Origin: Isoperla grammatica
Taxonomy: Eukaryota; Arthropoda; Insecta; Plecoptera; Perlodidae
Direction of reading: 5' to 3'
Assembly: GCA_945910005.1 (NCBI GenBank)
Contig: OX246748.1
Span: forward strand, 12,370,423 to 12,434,422
DNA length: 64,000 bases
This document shows positions 49,901 to 61,900 of the stretch, piece by piece. The translations under genes and the position numbers were made by a program. How positions within the stretch are numbered: the first letter of the stretch is position 1; each line of letters opens with the position of its first letter. A model generated the notes under the pieces. That model did no database searches. It was not told where the DNA came from and was given only the letters and a program-made list of their open reading frames with translations.

Positions 49901-52900
49901 ACATACTTGAAATGTTTCGGCAACAAATCACCTCCACTCTTTAAAGTTTGTGTGTGGCTGTGTTTTCTGTCAGGGTAAGCTGTTGGAATAACTTGTATCT
50001 TAAACTATTTAGTCTAAATTAGACAAATTATTTTTTGGAAAATTTTTTCATTTGCAACTATGGAGAGCATATAAGTACTGGTGGCATATGTTTAGCTGTT
50101 TACTTACTGGAGTTTCTATTTTCCAGTATTTATGCTAATACATACCAGTAATTACTAAGTAGGTACAGTTAATAATTTTTGGTATTGTGCCATTATAGAC
50201 ATACTTAAAAATGAAACCGTAAATCCAAAATAAATTATTGAATTAATTATAAATACCAGAAAAATAGTTTAAAAGTCACTATTTTATAATATTTGTTAAA
50301 CTGCTAGTTAATTACATAAAGTGTAATTTCCAATTGACATATGTAATGCAATATCAAGCAGTTATAATTCTTTATACTACGTGAATCCGCCACAAGCCTC
50401 GCCGTTTCACCCGCCCCCACTATAACAAGGGACACATGCAACAAGTCGAGCAGAAACAAGTAGATTCCTACCTGTAGCGGAGAGTTGCGATGTCGAGTTA
50501 CTCTTTTTGCCAAGGCCAACAAATTGTCCTCCGCCAGGCTTACCCCCTCCACTACCTCCCCCACTCCCCCCGCCCTGGCGGCCTCTTCGGGAACCTTCGA
50601 GGCCGTGGAGGTGGCCCACCGCTGTATCGCTCAAACTACCATCTGGAAGAAGCAAACGGTGACACATTCCATTATGTGTGACGTCATTTTAGTAGTTATT
50701 TGAACAATTTACCTCATCATCTAAATTAACATACGAGATCAAACACAATTTAGAAGAGTTTTTCTCTGAAGCCTGGGGCTAGACATTATCAATATCTAGA
50801 GTGCTTCTAAAAAAAATCTAAAATTGATTGTATTTGGGTAAAATTATACAATTTCAATACTATCTCCAATTATCTATTTTTATCAACACACTGTTTTCAT
50901 TCCTTCTTAATATACGTAGATTTTGATAATATCGAGCCCCATATTGTACCAAAATATTGATATTTAATGTAATGTTAAAGATATGAACATTTTTATATAG
51001 AACAGCAATTTGTTTTGTTTTTGTTATTCATGATTTCTTATCATTAATTGTTTGCATAGTTCTATTTATTGTCCTCTGTTGTAAATCTGTTTTTTATAAC
51101 CAAATATGATAGACATTAAATAAATAAATACCTTACATTCCCGTGCTTTTCAAGCTTTCACTATCGAACACTCTTAGGGTCGAATGCATAGTTCACACTC
51201 AGGCCCTCCTCACACAGCCTCTCCTCAGCCTCACCTAGCCACCAATCACAGAGCCGTCCGGATGGCAATGCTGTTCTGTGATTGGTGGTTAGGCGAGGCT
51301 GAGGAGAGGCTGAGTTGAGGAAGGCTTGAGTCTGGACTATGCATTTGGACCTTAATGTATAATACATACTTAACTGAATCCCACTCGACTCACCGGCTTT
51401 CTCGTCGGGCGGTACATCGGCATTGGACAGACTTCTCGTAAACGTCCCCCGCTTGGTGCTGGCTCTGTTCTCTCCCCCTCCGCTCCCGCTCCTTCCCCCC
51501 ATCCTCTGTCCGCTCTCGACCCCGCCAGAGCTGCTCCCGTAGTCGCTACTGCTCGTCGTAGCGTCCAAACGGGTGTCCAAGGTCGGCGAAGAGACGTCCC
51601 AGGTTTCCGCGGTTTCGTTGGACGATCGACGCCGATTCCGAAGATACGCGGAAAAGTTGATTTCCGCGTCGGTTTTCGGCGGCGTCGATTGGCGGCAGCA
51701 CGAGCGACACGATTCGGCGGAAGATTTCCGTCGATACAGGAGAAGGCGAGGTCCGACATCGGCGGAGTCGTCGACGTTACGGGAGAAAGCAGAGAGAGTG
51801 GGGAAAAGCGAATTAGCGTTTCTGCTACAGCTACATGACGCATGTGGTTTGTTGGTCGTCAGTCTCGGGTCTAGGTGTTTGTGCTCGTCGCAATATTTCA
51901 TGTTCTCGAGTGAGGGATGGATGTTGTCGGGGAATTGATAGACGGGGGTATCTAAGCTTTGATCGAGGTCGTCACCGTCGGAGCAACAGTCGGAATATTC
52001 CTCTTCGGAGACCTCTTGCGTGTTGGCGCAAGTGAGGAAAGCCTCGTCGGAATCGGGAAAAGGTTCGCTAGAAGGACTGTGACTTTTAGGTACTGACACA
52101 CTGGGCATGGCACTGTTGGTTCTTCTCAGGAAGGGTTTCTGAGGGCTGGGAGCAAACGATACGTGTGGCGAACTAGCCTTACCTAGATAAATGCTATCGG
52201 GTTTCAAGAGCAGGTGGTCGGGTTTTCTGACGTTAAGGGATGCTTTTGTCGCGTGATCTTCGTCTACACGAACGAGATTCCGGCCGTCTTCGGTTAGTTC
52301 CGAGGGTTTCGGGTACGAATCGGGAGCGAGGTCGTTACTTTCGAGGACCAGACCTTTGAAGGGAATCGAAGGCGTAGGCGGCTTGCATTTCAAAAACAAA
52401 CTGTCGGCTTTGTCTACGGAAACTTGTAGGAATAGATTCTTTTTACGGGACGCGACGATGTTGTTGTGACTGATTTCTTTCGGTTGTTCCTTTGCTCGTT
52501 CGGTTTTCGTTTCGATTCTAACACTTTCGTCCTTACTTTCTGTTTGCGTATCTCCCTTTCCATTTGGAGAAACTAATACGTGAGTATTACTTTCGTTACG
52601 AGAGATATTATGCTCGATTTTCTCGTCTACCACATCCAAAGACTTGATTTCTTTCGAATCGTTGATGATTCTATGATTTTCTTTCAACAGCAATTGATCA
52701 CACGCTTCTTCTAACAATTTCGTATCAATACTCCGATCATTAATTAAAATTTCTAAACTTTTAGAATCATCTTTAACAAACAAACGTTTTAAAGTGGTCG
52801 GCTGCCGTTTCGACGGGCACTCGTCACAATCGGTATAGTTACACAGACTAATGATGTCATCAAGATCCGAACACGAATTCAACGCTTCAACGGAGCCCGT

Positions 52901-55900
52901 TCTTCTCTCAGCGAGATCCAAACTCCTCTGACTGTCGAAACTACGGTCTGAGTTGTGTATTTCCGTTTCCGCGCCGCTGCACTCAGAATCGTATCCGTAA
53001 TAGTGGACACTGGAAAGTGAGCTCTTTGATCCGTTTGTCTGTTTACCGCCGTTCTCCGCGTTACAATGCGACCCGCACTTGATTCTACCGACGGGATTTT
53101 GACAATTGGGTCGATAATCCTTGTAACAATCCGTCGTGGTTAAACTCCGCGCGAAGAACCTATCGCTTTTGAAATACGGTTCTTTTCGTCGAACTCCGGA
53201 CGATAGACTTCTATCAAAGATTCCTCGGCGATTCGATTTCGCGATCTGTTTTTCTACGCCGATGTCACAGTCGTTGTTTCTGTCTGTGCAAACCGAGTGA
53301 TGTCCATTTTCCGCGCGAGATCCGGGATTTTCAAACAAGCAGCTGTCTACGGTGAAGCTTCTCGCAAGGTTAGGACTATTCGGACAATGCAACTCGTGTT
53401 TTATCAGTTCAGACTTTGCCCTAATCAGAGGACGTTTTGGCGGTTTCAACTTGTAATATTGGACGTTGTTTACGCTACTGTGGGTACTGGGAACGTCCGA
53501 AACGGCCGGAGAATGAGCATTCGTTCTACTTTTGGGGAAATACTTGCTAATGGTTAGATAATTATTACTAGCTGGTTTGTAACTATCGACGCTGAAAAAT
53601 ATGAAGAAATGCGGCTGTTGTAAATACCAAACAGAACATACCAAATGTGTGGAGAAACAGTTGACGTTTGGGAATGCCACACTTTGTATTCGAGAACATG
53701 AAACATAGAATGTCAGTTAGCAGTTACTAAAAATAAGATTAAATTTGATCAACTTCTTGAACGTTTGTGACCAAACATAATTGTACTATGGATACATAAT
53801 TTTTTGCGGGTTCATACATGAGAAAACTTCACACATTTTTCAACATGGCGTGACATATTAATCCGAAAAAGTTATGTTTGTATTTACTATTCAAGTAAAG
53901 ATTATCAGTAATTTTGTTTTTTATGGTGTCTGGTCACACTTTTACACACCAAAAAAAGCAATAACATGAAATGTATCCAATAATGTACATGTAATTTAGA
54001 ATCAAGTATTTAACGGCAAGTGAGGGTGAAGTTGAACAGTGGGGTGACGTTGAATAGTGGTGTTGAACACTATAATTACAATTTTGTATTTTAACACCAC
54101 TGTCTCTTAGTTGTCATTCGCACTCAGTATGAGTTGAATTTTTTTACAAAAAATACATTTAATCATTTAAAAAATATTTGATTTAAAATATTAATAAAAA
54201 AAAATTAATTCAAGAAAATTAATCAATTTAAAAAAAATGCTCTGCCTTTCCTCCTGGATCTGCGTTACCCTGTTACACTGACCTCATCCCCCTGGACCCC
54301 CTGGGGCGTTCCGACTGCGTAGAGAAGGCACTACTCGTGACGCTCGCCACGCTCTCGATATCGCTGTCTGCTAGGTCGGCGAGGACATCCTTGTCGGGGG
54401 ACAAAGAGTGGCGCATCCTCCCGCTAGTCTTGCGCTCGCCCGACCGGGGTAGGTCGCTGTCACTCAGCCCGCTGTAGTGGCGATCCCAGCCTACATGCAC
54501 ACATTGAACATCATTAGACGAGAGGCGAGACAGTTATTTGTAACATTATCTATAGTAGCGATTAGGGCTGTGTGAGCAGTCACATTTTCATTATGTTTTT
54601 ATATTATTATTTCATGTTTTTATTTTTTTAGTTGAGCGAGATGAGAAAGATAACAAATCTTGCTAAATTTCTCCAACTTTATTTGCTATTGATACTAAGC
54701 TTAACAGCAGGTATTTTTACTATAAAATGTGACAGCTTGGCAATTTGATCGAAAATGTTTAAATGCATGTTTTTGAAAATTAGAACCAAGCCAATTCTTT
54801 CAAGTATGGATAAATAATAAATATAGATGATCAGCATCACACTGAGATTGTTAATTGAACTATTATTGTCTGTAAACATTAGTATATTAGGTAGCAGACT
54901 ATAGAACAGTCACAGGATTTGATACCATTTTGTAAATAAACTTTTAAACCTCATTTTTCAAATCCACAATTCACAAATCAATTATTTCCTTGGTGTCAAA
55001 CCAAACAACTAAACTAAAAACTTAGCCTTTACTACACAAGCAAGCTGCAATGCTAAGCAAGCACGCAGTAAAATACTTACTAAAGTAAATGTGTGCTACG
55101 AACCTTTGTGCTCCGAGTGTTAGGTGCAGTGCAAGCATAATAGGCAAGGAAGCATGCGGCAGGCAGCCTCAACATCGATTTTAAGCGCTCTGCTTAAACA
55201 TACTTCAGAGTTCGTTGCTTTCAAACCTTCACGTTCACCATCGCAAATGTTTATTGTACACAAGTACAGTTGCTCAAGCAATACTTTAAAATACAGACAA
55301 ATGTTCGACTTATATCTTATGGACAGATAATAGAACTATATATGAAACAAAGTTGAAAGCGGAAACGAATTGTCGTAATTAAGACACTTTTCCGTTTTCG
55401 CCCACGTAAGTTCTTCGGTGATAAATATCTGTTTTTCCGTGCCGTGTCCCTTTCTTTCCCCACAGGCCTTCGGTCGTTCTTCAGTCTCTTCATTCAAGTC
55501 TGTCTGTCAATTCTTTCTGTGAATTTCTATTTTTATTGGCAGACCTGTTGCTACCACCAACCATCGCACAAGTCCAAACATTCTAATCTGTCAACACTAT
55601 AGGGCTGACGTACCCAGACACTATTAAGTAGAGATTGTAATCTACAGTCTGTATAACTTATGAGAACCTGGTTACATTTAACAAATTCATTGCCAAAACG
55701 ATCATCCTCAACAAAAACCGTTCTCGTTTTGTACATGGAACTTAATACGTCTTGAATCTAGGCTAATGTATCATTTAAGTATACATATTTATCATTTTAT
55801 ATTAACAGTACATAAATTTGTAAAATAAAATATAATGTAAGCGAACTTGAAAAGTTCCAAAACAGAAAAATGTAATATTATGTTAAGTTTAATATTTATA

Positions 55901-58900
55901 AGCTTATAGTACTACTGATGAAGATTTATTTAACTGTCAGTACTTATATAATTAGACTTGGCAAATACTTCTTTGAATTCTTATTAAAAGTTGTATTGTT
56001 TTCATAGATTTATCTACGGAAGGAATGTACACTTCCATTGATTTTTATACTACAGTATCAAGTTTTTTTATAACTGAACTTTTCTTAGCTATAATTTAGT
56101 AACTATTGATTTTTAAGCGAGCGATAAGTCAGTTTTTAAAGTTACCTACAATCACACAATTATAATATTATTATTGTCCACTCCAATTGATGTCTACACT
56201 ACAGTATCTAGTTTTCTTTAAAATTGAACATTATCCTAGCTATAATTTAGAAACTATTGAACTTAACAAGAATTTTTAAGCGAGTGCTAACTAAGTTTTT
56301 CAATTTACCAAGAATCACACAATTATTATTATTATTATTATTAATTTTTTAACTATCCATAATAGCATTATTTTCTTATATTTTAATTATATATTTTTTT
56401 TATCTGTATATTATTGTCTGATTATCCATTACAAAATCAGGTCAGCTGTAGACCTTTTGTCCGCCTGTCTTCGTCTGATTACCGCGCGACTTTTCGAACA
56501 GATTGGTGGCAGATTCGAACGACCTACGTCGACCGATCACAGATACAGAACACTGAGACTTTCCCGGCAACACTTTCCCGTTGGTTTTCTCCTTCGACGT
56601 CTTGACCGGTTCCGATTCGCGTTCGGGCGGCCACAACTTCATGCGCAGTCTGTGTATTGGCACCACGCACAAGCAACCAAACAACACTAGGAACCAATCT
56701 ACAAACACATTAGGCTACATTACAACATGCTGCTACGGAGGGGGGGGGGGGGGGGGGTGAGTCTCAGACTAAGAACCACGTGGTATCTAGTTATATATTG
56801 AGAATATAATATTAAAAAGTGATACATAGACACATTGTAGTTTTGTAAGAACTGAAACACTGGCCCCGGATTCACAAGAGGTCCTTAGGGTCAAATGCAT
56901 AGTCTTTCCTCACGTGCTCCTCAACTCAGACTTTCCTCAGACTCGCCCAGCCACCAATCACAGAGCAGTCCACATGGCAATGCTGCTCTGTGATTGGTGG
57001 TTGGGCGAGTCTGAGGAAAGGCTGAGTTGAGGCGCACGTGAGGAACGACTGTGCATTTGACCCTAAGTTTTTTTCTGGTCTCAGCTATAAGACCAGCCTA
57101 ATTTTAGACCTGTAAAACCAGATTCAGGTCACATGAAGAAGTTACTAATTCCTAGTAAGAACAAGCACACAATGAACATTCCAATGATATGTTTTAAAGT
57201 CTGTTCTCACATATGTTCCTGTCCCCCTCTTGCATTTACAAGAGGTTCAAAGTTAGGCCGGTCTTAGAGATAACACACAAAAAAAAAACTTAGAACCTCT
57301 TGTGAATCCGGGCCCTGGATTCTAAAAGATTCAAATGTTTTTATCGTTGCCAGGTAATTGGTAATTATAATTCATATTATTCTACCTTTACCAATATTAA
57401 CCGTGATAAATAACCTATTTGTCATTTTTTAAATCTAGTTTTTAATTCTTACGAACCACAATGCGTGCTTTGATCACTTTTTATAATGTACAGCGTTTCC
57501 AAAATATTACTAAAAAATGTTAATTTCACGCTGTTTTTACGGTGAGACTACCCTTTGCTGTGTCACTCTCACACATGCACATGAGAATGCTTAAAACTTG
57601 TTGCAGGCTTTCAAGACTGAAATGTTTATTGAAAGTTAGCTGTCAGAAATAGCACCACCCTGGATTAGGCAGTAACATTTTTGTAATGGGTAAATGATTG
57701 TTTTATTCATATGTGCGGACAAACAAAGTGTAAGTACAAGCTATATTTACGTGTTGTTCAATGCGTACTCTACATCTGTCATGCAACAGCTGAAGCTACT
57801 GCAAGAAAGTATATCTATTGATAAAGAGGCAGCGTTCTACAAAAGCATGCACAATACTATAGCAAATCTACATCTAACTAGTTATGTGAGCAAATTCTAC
57901 AATCATTGCTTGCATGCTACATTCTTGAATTCTCAAACAACACTTAAATTAATTAAAGCATGCAACTAAAATGAAATCTAAAAGAGAGTTATTGTCAATT
58001 TTACTTCTGATTAAATTCACCCTTTCCTTCCAATGAAATATCTACATCTAACGAGTAATGTGAGCAAATTTTACAATCGATGCATTCATCATTATTGAAT
58101 GCGCCAAAAACACTCAAATTAATTAAAGCAAAGTTAAAATGAAATATAGAAGATAGTCCCTTTCAGTTGTATTTCTGATTAAATTTACAATTTTGTTCAA
58201 ATGAATTAAACAAATACATTACGCAGAACAGATGCTAAAAGTGTTAAATATACTCTATTTTTTTTAACTACCGGTAAAGAAAGTGCTAAAAACAATCAGC
58301 TTGACCGGCCGCGTACCAGTGGGCGGAAAGAACTCACCGCAAACACCCGCCCCCCGTTGGACCTGCATTTGGTTCATTCGCTGTTTCATCATCCGCGCTC
58401 TGTCCTCGAGATCTTGTGTGACTCTGTCCTTCAGCGCCTTCTGAAGCGCGTGCGGGATCTGGGGCAACTGCCGCTTCTTGGGCGAGCCTAGAACACCACT
58501 CACTGTTAGTCACAAGCCATGGTGAGGCCCTACCACACCTTTAGAGAGTGGTCAATGATAACAATTTGAATATTCTTAGTTTCCACGTGATGTTACAGCG
58601 GACATGATTGGGACACAATTGATGATAGCCAATCCCAGATAACTGGCAGAAAACTATTAAAAGCATAATTTGAAATTTAAATAGTAAACATAAGTGATTC
58701 AAAAATCACAAATCACCACACATAACAATTGTTGGTGAAAAACTGGCAGAATGTTAAAGAACCAAGAATTTCTGTGTTCTACCACAACAGGCTTCAGTTG
58801 TTCTTCCATGGCAAAGTGAAAGATGCCCAGATTCAAAAAGTACACCCCCAATTTGTTTTACCTTCTTTTTGGTCAAGCCCCTATTTGTGTACCTTCTTCT

Positions 58901-61900
58901 TAGTCCTGCCCAATTTGTGTACCTTTGTCTTAGTCCTGCCCAATTTGTGTACCTTTGTCTTAGTCCTGCCCAATTTGTGTACCTTTGTCTTAGTCCTGCC
59001 CAATTTGTGTACCTTTGTCTTAGTCCTGCCAAATTTGTGTACCTTCTTCTTAGTCCTCCCAATTTGTATACCTTTGTCTTAGTCCTACCCAATTTGTGTA
59101 CCTTCTTCTTAGTCCTGCCCAATTTGTGTACCTTTGTCTTAGTCCTGCCCAATTTGTGTACCTTTGTCTTAGTCCTGCCCAATTTGTGTACCTTCTTCTT
59201 AGTCCTGCCCAATTTGTGTACCTTCTTCTTAGTCCTGCCCAATTTGTGTACCTTCTTCTTAGTCCTACCCAATTTGTGTACCTTTGTCTTAGTCCTGCCC
59301 AATTTGTGAACCTTCTTCTTAGTCCTGCCCAATTTGTGTACTTTTGTCTTAGTCCTGCCCAATTTGTGTACCTTCTTCTTAGTCCTGCCCAATTTGTGTA
59401 CCTTTGTCTTAGTCCTGCCCAATTTGTGTACCTTTGTCTTAGTCCTGCCCAATTTGTGTTCCTTCTTCTTAGTCCTGCCCAATTTGTGTACCTTTGTCTT
59501 AGTCCTGCCCAATTTGTGTACCTTCTTCTTAGTCCTGCCCAATTTGTGTACCTTTGTCTTAGTCCTGCCCAATTTGTGTACCTTTGTCTTAGTCCTGCCC
59601 AATTTGTGTTCCTTCTTCTTAGTCCTGCCCAATTTGTGTACCTTTGTCTTAGTCCTGCCCAATTTGTGTACCTTCTTTTTAGTCCTGCCCAATTTGTGTA
59701 CCTTCTTCTTAGTCCTGCCCAATTTGTGTACCTTTGTCTTAGTCCTCCCCGATTTGTGTACCTTTGTCTTAGTCCTGCCCAATTTGTGTACCTTCTTCTT
59801 AGTCCTGCCCAATTTGTGTACCTTATTTTTAGTCCTGTCCAATTTGTGTACCTTCTTCTTAGTCCTGCCCAATTTGTGTACCTTATTTTTAGTCCTGCCC
59901 AATTTGTGTACCTTCTTCTTAGTCCTCCCCGATTTGTGTACCTTTGTCTTAGTCCTGCCCAATTTGTGTACCTTCTTCTTAGTCCTGCCCAATTTGTGTA
60001 CCTTATTTTTAGTCCTGCCCAATTTGTGTACCTTCGTCTTAGTCCTGCCCAATTTGTGTACCTTCTTTTAAGTCCTGCCCAATTTGTTTTACCTTCTATT
60101 TAGTTGACACCAACTTGTTTCAGCTTCTTTTATGTCCACCTCAAATTGTTTTAATTTCTTTTAAGTCCTGCCCAATTTGTTTTACTTATTTTAGTCCACC
60201 CCAATTTGCTTTACCTTCTTTTTAGTCCACCCCAATTTGTGTCATAAAAATGGTTAATATTTATTATGTTTCCGTTTACTGTAGACCTAACCGTTTACTA
60301 CTGTATAATAATATAAGGGCCGGTCTTACAATCTCCTAATAAGAAAGTTATTTGTAACAATTAGGGTATTTCTAGGATTTTAAAGGTTTTGACTGGTCGT
60401 TGCCATGGAGAAAACAAGCTATTCGACGAATAAGTAGTTATTGGGACCTAAGTAACTTTTTAGTGTAAAATCAAGACCAAACATCCCGTGTGCCCTGGAA
60501 GTGTACTGACCGGTGGGCGTGGCAGCGGCCGACCTGGAGGCGAAGCGCGGCACGTAGGCGTGCGAGGGGAGATGTCGGCCCCCCTCGGGAGGGGAGAGGC
60601 TGCGGTGGTCGGTGGTGCGACCCCCCCTTGGACTCTTGGAGCGACTGCGAGAGTGGAGCGACGGAGAGTCGGTGGGCGCAGCAGAGTGCGACCGCTGAGA
60701 GGATGACAGAGGTTGGTGGCTGCTGCCCATCGGCTGGAGACAATGAAAATACATATTAAATTATATAATAAAAAAAAAAAGGAAAAAATAATTATTAACT
60801 CTGTTTTCCAGCATTAAATAGCACTTTTAGCTAAAGATTCGTCTTGTTATAGTTGAGAAACTGTAAGAATGACGACCCCCTCCTTATCCCCTCCACTGCT
60901 ACCCGACCCCCCTCAACTCCATGAAACAACAAACTAAACAACTGAAACAAACTGATTTTCAATTATGTATTTCATTTTGTCAGGTTGTCACAGAGTTGAG
61001 GGGGGTCGGGTAGCTGTGGAGAGGATATGGAGGGGGCAGTCATTCTTACAGTTTCCCAACTTGAGCATTAGTTTTCTCTAAATTGAGCATTCATTATTTT
61101 AAAAAGTAGCAAATTGTAGCATCTATTTTTTTCTTTTCGTCAAAACTTTGAATACGAGGGGATTTCTTGCACTTTTCATGGAAAATTATGTGCAGATATT
61201 TAAATTCAATTCAATTGTAACTATTTAAAAGGTTAGAATGCAAATCTTAACTAAATCTCAATAGGAATGAGACCACCTCATTTCTGTAAAACTAGCATTT
61301 TGTAGCGTTTTCAAAGAAATAGGTTCACAGATTTAGCATCTCCATTTATCACGTCTTACTACTGACAAAGTCAGCTGGGCCCGGATTTACAAGAGTCTTT
61401 TTGTGGTCTTATCTCTAAGACTGGCCTAAAATTGAACCTCTTGTTAAACCAGGAAAATGTCCTTGTTCTCACCAGGAACTAGTAACTTTTTATGTGAACT
61501 GGGTCTGGTTTTACATGATGTTCAAAGTTTAGCCCGGTCTTAGAGATAAGACCAAAATAAGACTTAGGACCTCTTGTGAATCCGGGCTCTGGGGTTTATA
61601 CTACCCTAGGCCCAGACGGGGTATACTTGAATATTGGGATATTGCAAATAAATTGTAATTAGTGTTTACATCTAAAATGCAAGTAGTTCTGTAGTATTTA
61701 GCCCAGCTCTGGTGTCGACAGTGGAATGTACCGACCTTTCTCTGCGGTTGATAACTGGCCGCTTTATCCCGCCCCATCATCCCTGCGGCCCTCTTTCTTC
61801 CCTGAGGTGACATGTCCCTCCGCGACCTCCTCTGCTCGCCCATCTCCACCTCCGGGGGTGGACTGAAACCGTACAGCGTTGCCACATCAGCACTCAGCAT

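Noticed and set aside
58754..60103. Long open frames of 245-432 codons across the 30-bp array
   Set aside because: They exist on both strands and in several frames because the unit is a multiple of three; no domain, start context or splice support, and the array is in a RIM intron.
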